From the NCBI GenBank assembly GCA_035048495.1, contig CM068545.1:35044225-35108224 (forward strand): a DNA stretch of 64,000 bases. Direction: 5' to 3'. The notes beneath the pieces are model-generated. The model saw only the letters and a program-made list of their open reading frames with translations, searched no databases and had not been told where the DNA came from. The position numbers and the translations under genes are program-made. This document shows, piece after piece, positions 11,901-23,125 of this stretch (positions are counted from its first letter, which is position 1; each line of letters opens with the position of its first letter). The DNA is from Euptelea pleiosperma (lineage: Eukaryota; Streptophyta; Magnoliopsida; Ranunculales; Eupteleaceae).

Positions 11901-14674
11901 ATAAATAAGCATGATTCATCATTCATAATCTCGCAGAAGGGAAAAAATGGGTCTTATCCGATTAATTGACAATTGATTCGTGAATTCGAAAAATCAGAGA
12001 TTTTTTGTGACTATGCTCTGGAGAGCCCAGGATAGAAATCTGCATACCTCCAGTTTCTTTAGAAAGCCTAGGAGAGAAATTTAAACACTTGCGATTTGCT
12101 TGGGAAAGACCGGGAGAGAAACTGATACCCGTGATTTACTCACGACGACCTTGGGAAACATGTCACGATGACCTCGGGAAAAATGTTATACCAACTTCAA
12201 CACATGCCAGCCTTTGGAAAATGTGGTACAACCTTGAAAAATGCGGCACAAAAGACCTCGAGAAACGTGTTACGACAACTTACAGGAACCTACGATATGC
12301 CTTGGAGACAATACACCATGCTGCAACAACTTCTCATCTGCAGTATCCACATACACATAGAGGCTAAGGTTATCCTTTCAAATCTGCATGACTGATCTCT
12401 TGGACATATAGGTGGTATGAACCACCACAAAAGGGGAATGAAAAAAAGATGGGAAAACTTAGGGTTTCACGATCAGACCCTAGGTTATTATTTCTCACCA
12501 TAAAGAAGGAAAGAAAAATAGAAGAAAAGGAAAGAACAAGAAGAGAAGAGGTAGTTAATGGATCATATGCTTTGATGCCATGTAAAGTAAATTAGGGTCT
12601 TGAGATGAGAAGAGGAGGAGAAAAATGGAGAGAGAGAAGAGGAAGTTGAACAAGTGTCTTGTATTTGCACTAGTTGGCCTTCACAATTATATATTATAAT
12701 GATGTAATAAAGATGAAAGTAAAAAAGTACCCATGTGTTACATTAACATCAAGAAAAAAAATACCGGAGGACTGTCAATGTATCATGTTTGGATTGGATC
12801 AGGGTGGATCCAGGGATTGATCCAAGAGTAGGCCTACTCGATCCAAACTCGATCAGTTTGATCAATACACCTTTTAAATATTGATTTAAATACAACAAAA
12901 GCTACAAATTGTCAAGCTATGTTGCATTGATACAGATATGGGTGTTGGAGTCCAACATGTGTGCGGAGTATTTGATTCTGCGAATCTGGAAAAATAGGAT
13001 TCAGGGACTCGGCAATAATACTTTAAATAGTGTGAAGCTAATTATTAGTATTATTATTTATATAATAAGGAGGATAATAGGATACCTGATAATTTGCATC
13101 ATATACTTATAAACGAGAGAGTACATATATGTGATGTAATATTTGTTTCATAGAAAACTTCAATCCTAAAAGAGGCAGAGCTCATAACATATGCTAACTG
13201 TCGGTTAGTATCTTGCAAGAAAGGAAAGAAAAAACAAGACTAAATTTGGAATTGCCTCACCTGAGTTTGTAGCGTGTCGGGCTCCAACACATGTACTTTG
13301 CCCATTGAGAAGAGTTCGTGCAACATAGTTGCCAAGTCAAATAACAAATGGGAGAAGGTTTTGTCAACATACATTTCATTGATAATATATAATCAATCGA
13401 TCTGCAATCAATCTGATAGCTCATTGGATCACGATTACCAGATCCAGACCCAATGTTAACAAATCGGCTTAGAGCAGATCATCAGGTTGACCCAATCCAT
13501 TGACAACCCTACATACCATTCATGCTCAACTTTATTTATAAATTTAATTTCTCATTTCAAGAGCTGTTGGAGTTACTCCAGAAATGTGTTTAAGAGGTTT
13601 CTCAAATGCTTCTATCTGTCAAACAGGTACTATTGGAGCAAGGAAGCATTACCAGTATTGCTGAACGCATGCAGGATTACCAAGTCATTGCAATGGTCAT
13701 ACTCGTGGGGTAAGTCTTTCATTGGGTATTCTGCCTCTTTCTCCACCTAATTTTCCTGTATAAAACCCAATCTTCCTCAATGTTTTATCTTAGTTTGTTT
13801 TCACATTAAAATGATGAAAAGAATACAGATGACCGACTAAATTCTCATGGTTGTGTGGATGTAGGCCCAAGCTGAAGCATGTTCAAAACCAAGTACAAGA
13901 AGAGGTAAAGAGAATGATGTCTGAGCAATTCTACAAGCCTTCCACTACCTTGGGATGCCACAACAAACCAAAATCTGGCCTAACCAAGCCACCCTTGATT
14001 GCTTCTTGTAGTGCATTTGGTCTCAAGGTACTTTTTTCAGACCTCTTTGCCTTGAGGCAATTAACTACTATTGTAGTACAGCCATAATTACGTATCATGT
14101 TTGCTCTAACCCCTCACATTCAAACAGCAAACCGTTTTGACGAACTAACTTGCTAGTGTATGCTCTTCTCTCTTAGTTTCTCTGCGCATGTAGCAACCTG
14201 TGAGGTTGAATTAACTAGAAACCAGTTTAATAACACATTTTGTCGACTTGACTTGATCAAATTTTGAGTAGATTACACCCAAACTATTGCATTCGAGATT
14301 TGAGTCATTTGTTCTACTTAATAACTAACTCGGCTTGCCTCAAACTTCATGATTGCGCTTTTCTCTTTTAAGTTAAAGTTGTAGCTTAAAAGACTTACAT
14401 TAAAGAGTAGGGCCATTTGTTCCTATTCTTTTTAGCAGTTTAAATTCTGTTTTTTTTTCTTAATATTTATCAAGACTTGGCTCTAATTGTAGTATTCCTG
14501 TTCTTGAATGTTATCGAATTTCAGTTATATGCTAGTTACTGTGGTTCTCTCTGTATGCAGGGAATAGGCATGGTTGTGCGAATAGCAGCCATGACAACTG
14601 AATCAGTCTACAAGTTCCTACGGCATCATTTGGCTAGTATGGAGCCGCTGCTTGGGGCGTCACCATATTGCTAA
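5994..14674 (+). CDS. URED: Urease accessory protein D, 8 exons, 292 aa
   Basis: UreD is the cytosolic scaffold that acts with UreF and UreG to load nickel into apo-urease. The exons are 5994-6092, 6260-6325, 6454-6528, 6739-6783, 7301-7534, 13627-13709, 13865-14027 and 14561-14674; all introns are GT-AG and the joined frame has no stop, 292 codons plus TAA. Family hallmarks are visible: KSTVTRCFSKYPLKFI (residues 14-29), YGGGLVSGD (50-58), TTQASTKVYKSVGSKCSEQ (74-92), IPDPVTCF, WITSGRHESGE, and the C-terminus MTTESVYKFL...PLLG.SPYC. The length matches the roughly 290-aa plant UreD. The ATG at 5994 is the first in frame, after a TATA-like site. Intron 5 (7535-13626, 6.1 kb) carries an antisense copia remnant. 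The hairpin stack at 4.7-5.9 kb forms the upstream region. I see no break in the coding sequence. Confidence 0.93.
7638..7925 (+). repeat. About 125-bp tandem repeat in URED intron 5
   Basis: The phrase 'gtgacctgatactataaattgaat' plus its following 'gatgtaatgatat' and 'ctgtcatccaaatatgttta' occurs twice, with a third partial copy ending near 7921. Each unit finishes in a T-run of differing length and 'ccttaacagc'. The T-runs and near-identity suggest replication slippage or unequal exchange. Confidence 0.75.
11729..12019. repeat. 291-bp MITE within the copia leader
   Basis: The terminal inverted repeats are AGAGCATAGTCACAAAA at the left and its complement, TTTTGTGACTATGCTCT, at the right. 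The interior is AT-rich with 'cgggaaaatttggtaaaaatcgaga'-like words and no ORF. The flanks read 'tatactct' and 'ggagagcc', so no clean target duplication is visible. Confidence 0.65.
12581..12742 (-). repeat. Copia LTR, 162 bp
   Basis: It runs TGTAA...TTACA, with the PBS on the inner side. It contains an AT-rich segment (ATATATTATAATGA) and a GA-rich segment. It is the 5' LTR of the minus-strand element; the matching 3' LTR was not found. Confidence 0.6.
12770..13515. repeat. Large GGATC-type repeat with inner insertion
   Basis: The left edge 'gactgtcaatg' and right edge 'cattgacaaccctac' are roughly inverted, and both sides carry GATCC/GGATC words (12795-12860, 13420-13500). The middle (12943-13290) is bounded by 'gtgttggagtccaacatgtg' and 'gtcgggctccaacacatgta', suggesting a second repeat inside. 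It is non-coding and lies in URED intron 5. Confidence 0.45.
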
Positions 14675-15839
14675 CATGCACGCAGAATCACATTTTATAT
14701 CAAAGGAAGTCATTGTAAGTGCAGTGTAGTCTCATTTCTCTTCTGTGCATTTATATTTCTACTAACCTTTGGCAAGTCATCACAGTTCTTCACAAAGACT
14801 AACATTGATTTATCCATCATGATGCTTTATGTCCCAAATATCTATTTTGATCTGGAATTTGGTAGTGTCAGGAATAGAGCCAACAGATTTTTTTGTATTT
14901 TTCTCTTTCTTTCTTTTGTTCTGTTTCTTGTTTGCTTTTTTGTTAATCTCACAAGAAGTTGTGAAGTAGAAAATGACAGAACAAAACTGATTGAACAATG
15001 CAATCCACTATAGATTACAAACTGTTGTTTCCCCTTTTCAGTTCATAATCCTTTCTGTTCTAGCTTTGGAGTAAAGGGACTCATTAACCTTCGCTTCATA
15101 GTTGACAAGAAAGTCAATCTGTAGAGAATAATTTAAAAATCACGTGAGTTTAGATAGCTTTCCACTGCACGAGGCTTTAGGCTCCCAAAATTAATGATGA
15201 TTAAATATAAAAACTGTCCACTGGGCTATATGGTTTTGTTTTATGTCTAATCTGGCAGTTCCCTCTATAGATGTCCCCGTCATAGTATGTAGTGCCCTAC
15301 TTCAAATTTTTTTACTTGCTATGGAAATTGATTTCCTAACTCAAGAGCTAATCAGCTAGCTCAATGATATCCATTTGATTGGTGTACCGTGTATAATAAA
15401 AATGAACTTCAGAATATAATCACAATAGTACAGCTCTGATACATGAGTTACATGCTACCATAGAATCTCAGTCTGTAGATACGCATACAACGAAGGCAAA
15501 CCATCCACATGATCAATCCAGAGGGTCATATCTCAGATGGATGGTCTGGATTGGACAAGGAAACCATCCTCATGATGTGGACAAGGGTACTATCCCCGTG
15601 TCTGATCCAAAGGGTCTTCCTTCAAATGGACAATCTGATTTGTCCACTCAGCATACACTATAGTGAATAGTTCTGGAGTGTAGGGCAGGCTTTTCTTGCC
15701 ACATGAAGGGCTGACATGGTGAATCTAGACAGTCCATCTGACAGATGACCCTCTCTGGATTGGCCAAGTGGATGGTGCCCTTGTCCAAGTCATGCCTATG
15801 ACTCTCCATTTATCCTACTCCTCCCCTAAGAACGAAAAT
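14675..15839. other. URED downstream region, no further gene recognised
   Basis: The first few hundred bases will include the URED 3' UTR and terminator, but no poly(A) signal can be singled out. Between about 15480 and 15800 there are repeated phrases of the type 'gatccagagggtc.t' and 'tggatggtctggattgg' in both orientations, as in a decayed foldback repeat. Confidence 0.4.
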
Positions 15840-16045
15840 TCAGGTGGGTTTCATGTTATTGGAGTGTTAGTTTGGCTGTGTTGCCAGCACTCCGCCTCTG
15901 TTAGACCCGTGGACCCTTTGATATACATAGTTACGCGGCTTACGCCTCCCTGTAACAGCTTAAGCTTTTAGAGTAAAGTGGTTGTTCAACATTGTATCAG
16001 AGCTGGAGGGCCCAGTAGGTTGCAGGTTCTATTTTAATTGTAACC
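15840..16045 (+). repeat. tRNA-derived SINE-like remnant
   Basis: It contains 'ccagcactccgcctctgtta', 'ttacgcctccctgtaacagc' and then 'tgtatcagagctggaggg' followed by 'aggttgcaggttct'. The TATCAGAGC and GGTTCT words recall the A- and B-box regions of initiator-Met-derived plant SINEs. The limits are approximate. Confidence 0.35.
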
Positions 16046-16176
16046 ATCTGTTGACTTATAAAACATAAACTTCACATATGGCCCATTTATTAGTGGATTT
16101 ATCTCCTAAAGTTTTAAAGGGAGGAACTCAAATCTTGTTTAAAATTAAGAAACTTGTCTGGCTCATTTACATTCAG

Positions 16177-16405
16177 GCAAGGCTTAAGCTTATCTTCTTC
16201 TAACAGCCAATCCCAGTCCTTTTCTAGAGGTAACCCAAGCGTGTTCCAAAGCGGGCTGAGTTTTGGTGCATGTTGGGATACCCAAACAGCAGTAAGAGAG
16301 ACTGAACATATGGCTCTAGACATTTCCCCAGACAAAGATCCAAATCATAAGGTAGCCACCTTGTGGATCGAAGCAAACATTAAGGCTTACTCAAAATTGT
16401 CATGA
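16177..16405 (+). CDS. Possible terminal exon of an unidentified protein
   Basis: A TTTACATTCAG acceptor at 16166-16176 is followed by an open frame of 76 codons ending at TGA 16403-16405. It has a serine- and glutamine-rich start (SLSSSNSQSQSFSRG) and then a more conserved-looking end containing LSFGACWDTQTAV, HMALDISPDKDP and VATLWIEA. The composition looks like real protein, but I do not recognise the family and found no convincing upstream exons. It may be a stranded exon or a gene fragment. Confidence 0.3.
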
Positions 16406-17377
16406 AGTAGCAAGATGTTGATGGACAGAGAAAAAAAAAAAGGAAATGCATATCAATTGAATAAGGGGTCCCTACTAATAAACTGCAGTAGGAACCAAAT
16501 ACTAATGTAATTATGTTTCTTTTCTGGTTGTTTTTTCATCTTTCGATAATGAATTGGTACAAAAGCCAGTAGGTGCTCACTGCATATTTTGATTTAGAAT
16601 GATTGTCAAATTAATATAAATTAAGTTTTATACTAAATTTAGTATTGGCTTTGCGGTAGGTAACATCTCCGGATCCAGGTATGCATGACGTCAAAACTAT
16701 GGCAGGAAAAGTATCTGATTACACCTATAAAAAAGTGGTAAAGATATGTAAGAGAATAGCCGGGGGAGTGGTTTTAAGTTTTTCATTCATGGTTACTTTT
16801 CCCACTTTCTCTTCTCCTCTTTAAGGAGCTTATGAGTCATTTTCTTCCTTCTGCTTCTACCCCTCATCTCCTTAATGAAACATCATTGTTCAACTCTATT
16901 GTATTCTAGCATGGTTAACCTACCTTATTTTATTGGAAAAAGGTGATTCTGCATACCGCACACACACACACACCACCACCACCCCCGGAAAAAAAGTTAA
17001 TAACATTAATACAGATGAATAAAGTATGGATGAGAAGCTGAAATATCTGTATACGATATACCAAGATTTAAGTCTTACAAATAAAAATGACACCAAGATA
17101 CGATCTCAATACAATCTACAAAAAAGTATCTGGTTAGCAAAATGGGCATCTGAAAACAATTCACGAAATTAACACAAACACACACACAATAAAAAAGAAA
17201 ACCAGTATTAATTTATTAAATAATGTCAGGGGCTTGAAGCAAAAAGCAGTAGAATTCAGAAAACTATTTGCATTTTTTAAATCTAAATGTAGAAAGGCAT
17301 TTCCCCCCCTCTTGGTTGTTTCCAATTATTATTTATTCTTTGTGCTCTATCCTTCTTCTTCTTAATCCATCTATACA

Positions 17378-17719
17378 CAAGGTTTGAAATTTCGGTTTCG
17401 TTAGCTATTTCGGTGAAGGCCGAAATCGAAATTTCGGCTGGAATTTCGGAAAAAATCTGGAAAAAAAGTACTTTATTTCGAGAAAAATCTGGAAACTTTT
17501 AGGAAATCTTATATATTTCTCTCCATAATCTCCCATGAGATAAGAGAATCTTAATTGTTGCCATTAAAATAGGAAACATGGCCTGAAATTTAGTAATTAA
17601 GTGAAGAATGTGAGAGAATTAAGAGAGGGCCGAAATTAGTGGGATTTCAGTTTCGGTCAACCTTATAACTGAAATTTTGGGCCGAAATTTCGGCATTTCG
17701 ACCGAAATTTTAAACCCTG
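17378..17719. repeat. hAT-like MITE with GAAATTTCGG core, 8-bp TSD
   Basis: It starts CAAGGTTTGAAATTTCGG and ends CCGAAATTTTAAACCCTG, 16 of 18 bases inverted. It is flanked by a perfect 8-bp duplication TCTATACA (17370-17377 and 17720-17727). The core is many permutations of CGAAATTTCGGC, itself near-palindromic. The 8-bp TSD and a TIR of the form YARNG fit the hAT superfamily. There is no ORF. Confidence 0.85.
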
Positions 17720-18079
17720 TCTATACATCAGACCAGTGTTTTTGGCCTTTGCTCAGTCCCCCCTCCAATTTTCTCTTTTGATTTTTTGGGATTGTTGATT
17801 ATAGCAATCGTGCATAAGTTGTATTTCATTTTTGTACTTTTTACTTTGTTTATCTTTTAATTGGTGAAGAACAAAGATTCTTCCTCTATTGATAAAAAAA
17901 AAAAAAATGGTTTCCCAAACAATAGAAGTTTGATAAAAAACAAGAAATTGTGGTGTTTAAATCCCAAATTGTTGAACTTTTTTGCTTGTAGTTGAATGAA
18001 ATTGAAAACCCGTTTGCGTTTAGCCTATTTTAGGGTTTCAGCACCAACATCATTCCCATCTTCTAAAACAGATTAGATT

Positions 18080-18375
18080 GGAGAAGCACAGTGCTACTGG
18101 TGGTTCCAGTGGAGACTCCGCTGATACCTATTTGAGAAAACGCTTCAGAGAAGATCTCTTCAAAGAGGAGTCTCAATCGCACCCGAACCCAGAAGATGCT
18201 GGCACAACCTCTCCTTCAACTACTAATTCCTCATGATCCAGTTGCAGAGACAACAGAAAGAACAGGCTGCTGCCACAATTCTAATTCAGCCTTCAAACAT
18301 CATACCAACATCAGCGATGTGGGTAGTGGCACCAGCGCCAAGTAGCGGCGGCAGTGCATTCTAGAGGCTACCTTC
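18080..18375 (+). pseudogene. Class I TCP transcription factor fragment
   Basis: The first frame reads TYLRKRFREDLFKEESQSHP (from about 18124) and continues to a TGA near 18235. One frame over, it resumes with QQKEQAAATILIQPSNI and then SAMWVVAPAPSSGGSAF followed by TAG where the family has tryptophan, then LP. This order, an RKR-F/Y-REDLFKE block, a glutamine-rich stretch, then MW.VAPAP...FWMLP, is typical of the C-terminal half of TCP8/14/22-type proteins. The DNA-binding TCP domain is absent. An A-rich tract starts about 14 bp after the end, which hints at a retroposed copy, though TCP genes usually lack introns anyway. Confidence 0.6.
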
Positions 18376-18629
18376 ACAGAAAGTTAAAAAAAAAAGAAAA
18401 AAAAAAAAAGAAAAAAAGAGAGGAAGTTAAAGGAGGAAGATAAGGTTATTTTAGTCATTTTTACTTTATAGTAACAGCGCATGTAGGTTGGACTGTGAAT
18501 CGACGTCGGACTCGGTCCAAGGGGGGCATTGCATTAGTTTAAAAGCTCAGGGGGGTAATGCAAATTACTTTCGAATCCAAGGGGGGTAATACTAAATTAC
18601 CCTAAAAATTTAGATTGGTTAAATTATTT

Positions 18630-19235
18630 TAAGTTTGGGTGGCATACCTTGTACATGTGGTGCACAGGCAGGTTACTGGAACTAGCCATTCCATAGGTCC
18701 CCCTTGTATTTTTTATTTTCCATGTCAGAAATTCTCAAGGCCTTCAAGCTGTTTTAGATCTTCTTTTAGCTGTAGTGGGGTAGTTGGATGCTCTGGATAT
18801 ATCCTATGAACTTATCTGAAATCTAGAATGGCATTCCTTTTACATGTGGTGCACATGCAGATACTGGAATGAACCATTTAATAGGTCCCAATTTTTTCTT
18901 TTTCATGTCAGCAATTGAACAAAATTATATGACCATTGGTCGAAATAGATTATTGTTCTATGGTAATTACACACTTCTTTCTTCACATTCCTCTTCTTAT
19001 TATAAACTAAGATAAGTTTCTTTCATGCATCAGAAATTCTATATTCTCGAAATCCATGAGGGTCATGGTCAACCTTGATCAGTTCATCTAATACCCATTC
19101 ACAAGGACTTCAATCTGTTCTAGATCTTCTTTTAGTTGCAGTGGGGTAGGTGGAAGCTCTGGCTATATCCTTAGAACTTTGAATCATAACCCTGACCACG
19201 AAGATAAGTAAATAGGAGTTTTGGATTTTCTCTGA
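18630..19235. repeat. Imperfect duplicated block shared with 41.0-41.2 kb
   Basis: The phrase 'cttcaa.ctgttttagatcttcttttagctgcagtggggtag' appears near 18738 and again near 19108, and a third time near 41094. 'Catgtggtgcac.' plus 'aggtccc' also repeats (18654 and 18844). These mark a local duplication and a distant one. No intact coding frame was seen. Confidence 0.5.
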
Positions 19236-19239
19236 ATTC

Positions 19240-19565
19240 TTGTATGGAATTAGTCCCCTTGAAAACTAGATTTCATAACCACGATTGTCCACTTCAAATT
19301 TCAGCTTGTTTGGATCATATCCATCTTCAGGTTTTAATGATGATACTGCAGTTCTAACATCATCAGAGGCTCAATGCGGAGCTTTCACTATCCCATTTAT
19401 TATCTCACATTGAATACGAGTTTCATCCCTCTCAACGTTGACAAAAACATCATACCAATTTTCAAGCTTCTGGAATTCTTCATTGGGACGTTTAATGCCA
19501 TTGCTGTAAAATTCTGATGTCATCACAACATTCAGTGCTTCCTTGCATTAATTCTCAAATATGGT
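19240..19565 (-). pseudogene. Unidentified protein fragment with two in-frame stops
   Basis: Minus-strand reading from about 19553 gives one continuous frame of about 100 codons interrupted by TGA and TAG. It contains ALNVVMTSEFYSNGIKRPNE, WYDVFVNVERDETRIQCEII, NGIVKAPH (then a stop), and SLKPEDGYDPNKLKFEVDN. The residue pattern looks conserved and globular. I cannot name the family. The stops and the lack of flanking exons mark it as a pseudogene or gene fragment; its end is duplicated near 41.2 kb. Confidence 0.45.
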
Positions 19566-20269
19566 GCAAGTCACTCTTGTACATCGTAAACTCTTTTCTT
19601 ATTTGTAACAATTGAAATGGTATGGTCATAACTCAAATAATTTGGTATCTTTTCAGAGCTTGATCTTTTTAGACTTTGTATATTTTAATAATTTAGATAC
19701 TTGCATGTTGCATCAAATATGTGCGGAGCGAATTAATCTTGCTTATGTTGATCTAAATGTTTTTTTTTCTTTTTATTCTTTTTTTAATTTTTTATGATAT
19801 AATGAGTTATAATTGTTTTATCGTACTTGTTTTACCATATCCTTAATAATCGGTGCATTTTACCAATGATTTGGCAAAAATTCTCCGAACTTCCCCAAGT
19901 TGGTGAATTTTTACAGAAACTCTCTAAGTCGAATTGAACTTCTCAGAATTAATTCCAAATTTTGGCTGAAGTTTAGTGCGAAGTCGAAGTTTAGAACCTT
20001 GGAAGTAAGTTAAAACCATAAAAGAACATGTTCTTCCCACAATTTCAACAGACCAACAATAAAAAGTTCACTAATTTACCCAAAGAAAAACAAATATTAA
20101 ATCAAACTCATCAAATCTGAAGAAAAATTGTACCGATATTTGCTTCAACGGTGAAAGGGAGTTGTACTTTGGATATCTGCTTCATCTGTAGCTAGAACAA
20201 TCTTCATAGACATCAATCTTAATACCCATAATGGGCTACGTATTCTGGGGTTAGTTTGAGTTGAAATGG

Positions 20270-20990
20270 TGATTAGGGTTAGGGTTAGGCAGTCAAAGAG
20301 AGAAGAGAGAGAAGAGAGAGAAAAGAGAGAGAGGAGAAAACGATGTCATGTGTAGGTCACAATGACTCCATAAATCTTATTTATATAAAGGGGCTATTAC
20401 AAAAGACAAATATACCCCTTATGTCAAAGGAGTATTTACAGAATAACCAAACTACCCTAAATACATATAAAATACGTATCTGATAACAATTTGTGCATAG
20501 TTATGATAGGGTTACTTGGATGTACATATGTTTGTGTTGTTTGAGGCATGCGAGTATTGGGTTTTGGCAATTGAGAATGTGAGAATAACGAGTTTGGGTA
20601 AGTGGGATAATGAGAATATTGGGTTAGGTAAGTAGGATTGTGAGAATACGAGGTTTGGGTAACTGGGTCTCGAGAAGAAGTTCGGGCCATTGCCTAAACC
20701 ATAGGAATGGCCGTTCGATACCCTCTTTGTGATTTGCTCATTTGAGGGAGGTTGAGAGGATTTAGGAAATTGTGGATGAGAGTTGGGGGAGCAAGGAGAG
20801 AGATATTTCGGGGTCCAAAGAGGAGAGTTCTCTTCTTCCCCTTGTTGGCTTTAAGTTTCTCAGAGTTGAATTAGGTTCCCATCATCTTATTTGGGGTGAA
20901 TGAGGAAGAGTACCCCTTGACCTATGCCCCCATATCCCGATTATACTAAGGGTGAGGTGGCCAGGGTCTTGTCCACATCGATGGTGATTC
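20270..20990. other. LTR-like debris with a short minisatellite
   Basis: A short GGGTTAGGGTTAGGC run near 20277 and GA-rich tracts precede an AT-rich zone. From about 20525 to 20665 a unit of about 30 bp built on GGGTTTGGGTAAGTGGGAT and GTGAGAATA repeats imperfectly four times. No PBS or LTR end could be placed, and no gene was seen. Confidence 0.4.
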
Positions 20991-20992
20991 TT

Positions 20993-21198
20993 TGTTGCCA
21001 GGGTGTACCCTTTATATTGTAAGGGCATTATTGTCCATGTAAAGTTTTTACATAAATAAGAAGTTTGGAGTCACGTTGGATACACCTGTTCTCCTTTTCC
21101 TTTCTTGTCTCTCCTCTCTTTTCTCTTTCTTCTCTCTTTTCTCTTTGTTCTCTTTCAAACCCTAACCCTAACCATACCCTAGACTCTCAGATTCAACT
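20993..21198 (+). repeat. 5' LTR of the 21-kb copia element
   Basis: It begins TGTTGCCAGGGTGTACCC and ends GATTCAAC just before the PBS. It aligns with the 3' LTR through 'gtaagggcattattgtccatgta' and 'acataaataagaagttt'. A pyrimidine-rich end and CCCTAACCCTAACC lie near the boundary. Confidence 0.8.
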
Positions 21199-23125
21199 TG
21201 GTATCAAAGCCTTGTGATGAAGGAGATCAGGTCAGAAATCACCCATAGGAGTGCTGACGTTAGCAACCACTCGTACATGTATCTCGAGGTCGGTTGAGGA
21301 GTTTACCTCCTGGTGGAGATGATTTTTTGGAATTTTTTGGAGAGATCTTGATGGACTTCTACTCATTCTACTGAAAATGGTAAGAAATTAGTTTTCAATT
21401 CTCGAGTTTTTTCGAATCTATTAGAGGCTTTTTGGCTGGATTTGTTCCTTGCTTTAGCTTCCCTCCATAATTACAGATATGTAGAATCAAGTCTCGCTGC
21501 CTTCCATGGAGTCGAGCCCCCCCCCTCTAATTATCGTCTGGCCCTATTTTGGGGTTTTTGGCGACATCTCAGGTTTTAACACATGCAGCTTATGTTTTTT
21601 GGCGGATATGGGTACTTATGAGTGTTGTGCATATCTTAGTTTTGGAGATGGGACTCCCTTCCAGGCGTGCCGTTAGCCCTATTTTGGTCCTTCTAGAGCT
21701 ATTTTTTGGGTTGTAAATGCTTTGGGTGACCTCTTGTGTTGACTTCAGGCCTATGCGTGTACACGACCTTCATCTAGTGTGTTGTTTGGTTTCTTTTAGA
21801 GTAGCTATGTCTACTGGAGGGTTACCTACAGGGTCTGCGGTGAGCACGGAAGCCACCTCTAGCATGTCGGAGGACTTATGGTGCCCCAAGTTGTGTTTGT
21901 GAACCCTAGATTGTAGATTACCTCAGTCATGTTTGATGGAAAGAACTATTTGGAATGGTCTTAGGCAGCCAGGATGTACATTGGCGGCCGAGGAAAGTTG
22001 GGATACATCACCGAACAAGTCATTGAGCCCAAGACAGTAGATGATCCCTTGTTTGAGAAATGGGAGACTAACAATCTCACGGTCATGCTGTGGCTCCTCA
22101 ATTTTATGCAGCCCTACATCAGTAGGGGGTTCCTGTTAATCCCTCTTCCCAACTTTCCTTATCCTCTGTTTTACATGTTCCAAAATTTAGTTCAAATTTG
22201 TTATCTGTAGTGCCCTTACCAAACACTTGAATTGGAGTGTTACATTCTTCGCTTCTTCGTGTGTCTTTCAGGACCTGGATACGAGGAGGACGATTGGTAC
22301 TGGACATGAAACGAATTGTCTGTACCTCTTGAATGGACGACCTGTTGAGCCCACATCACTACAGTCTCGTAGTAGTAGTGGTCGACTCAGTTTAGAATCT
22401 GTTTTGTGTTGGTATGCCCTTCTTGGTCACGTCTCTTTTCAGTATTTGAAACTCTTATTTCTTGCTTTATTTGCTTCTATTTGTATGTCCGAGCTGCATT
22501 GTGAGACTTGTGAGCTTGATAAATATTGTCGTTCATCCTATCCTTCAAGGGGTAATCGTAGTTTATTTCCTTTTGATATTGTACATTCTGATGTTTGGGG
22601 CCCTGCTCCTATTACTTCCTTTCTTGGTTTTTCGATATTTTGTTAGCTTTGTTGATGATCCCATAAGGTGTATCTAGATCTATTTCATGAAAACCAAAGT
22701 TGAGGTGCATTTCATCCTTCAAAACTTTCATAAGATGGTTCAAACACAATTTCGTGCTCAAATGAAGATTCTGCTCATTGATCAAGGGGCGAATATATGT
22801 ATGGTGTTCTTCAACACTATCTATCTGAACACGAGATTCTTCATCAAAATTCATGTAGTTGCACCCATCAACAAAATAGTGTCGCTGGAAGTGAGAATCT
22901 CCATCTCCTGGAAGTAAACCCATCAATAATGCTGTTCTTACTGCTGCATTTCTTATTAATCACATGCCCGCATCTTTGACTTTAAAACTCCTTATTAGAT
23001 CCTTAAACTTGATTGCTCCCTATTTGCTGTACCTCCTCGTGTGTTTGGTTGCGTGTGCTATGTTTGTTAGGATAACTAGGCCTCAAGCCGCCATTCCTCC
23101 CGAAAAGATATCTCGCAAGGAAGGG

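Larger units (their letters stand above)
8440..12742 (-). mobile_element. Decayed copia element in URED intron 5, antisense to the gene
   Basis: Read on the minus strand from 12742: LTR (12742-12581), PBS TGGCATCAAAGCAT (12580-12567), a leader of about 0.9 kb, gag from about 11650 (WETVRVMYSSEKN near 11430, CCHC knuckle remnant near 10890), the GAG-pre-integrase zone near 10250 (WHCRLSH), and the integrase start near 10080 (VDDYSQMTWIYL). RT follows, with LPPGKQDVGC near 9020, YQLDIKN near 8820 and IVYVDDIMI near 8550. The frame ends near 8440; the remaining RT, RNase H and 3' LTR are absent. Many stops and shifts are present. A 291-bp MITE lies in the leader. Confidence 0.8.

Noticed and set aside
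20273..20290. Telomere-like GGGTTAGGGTTAGGC
   Set aside because: Only about two units and embedded in LTR-like sequence; the copia LTR at 21.15 kb has CCCTAACCCTAACC by itself.
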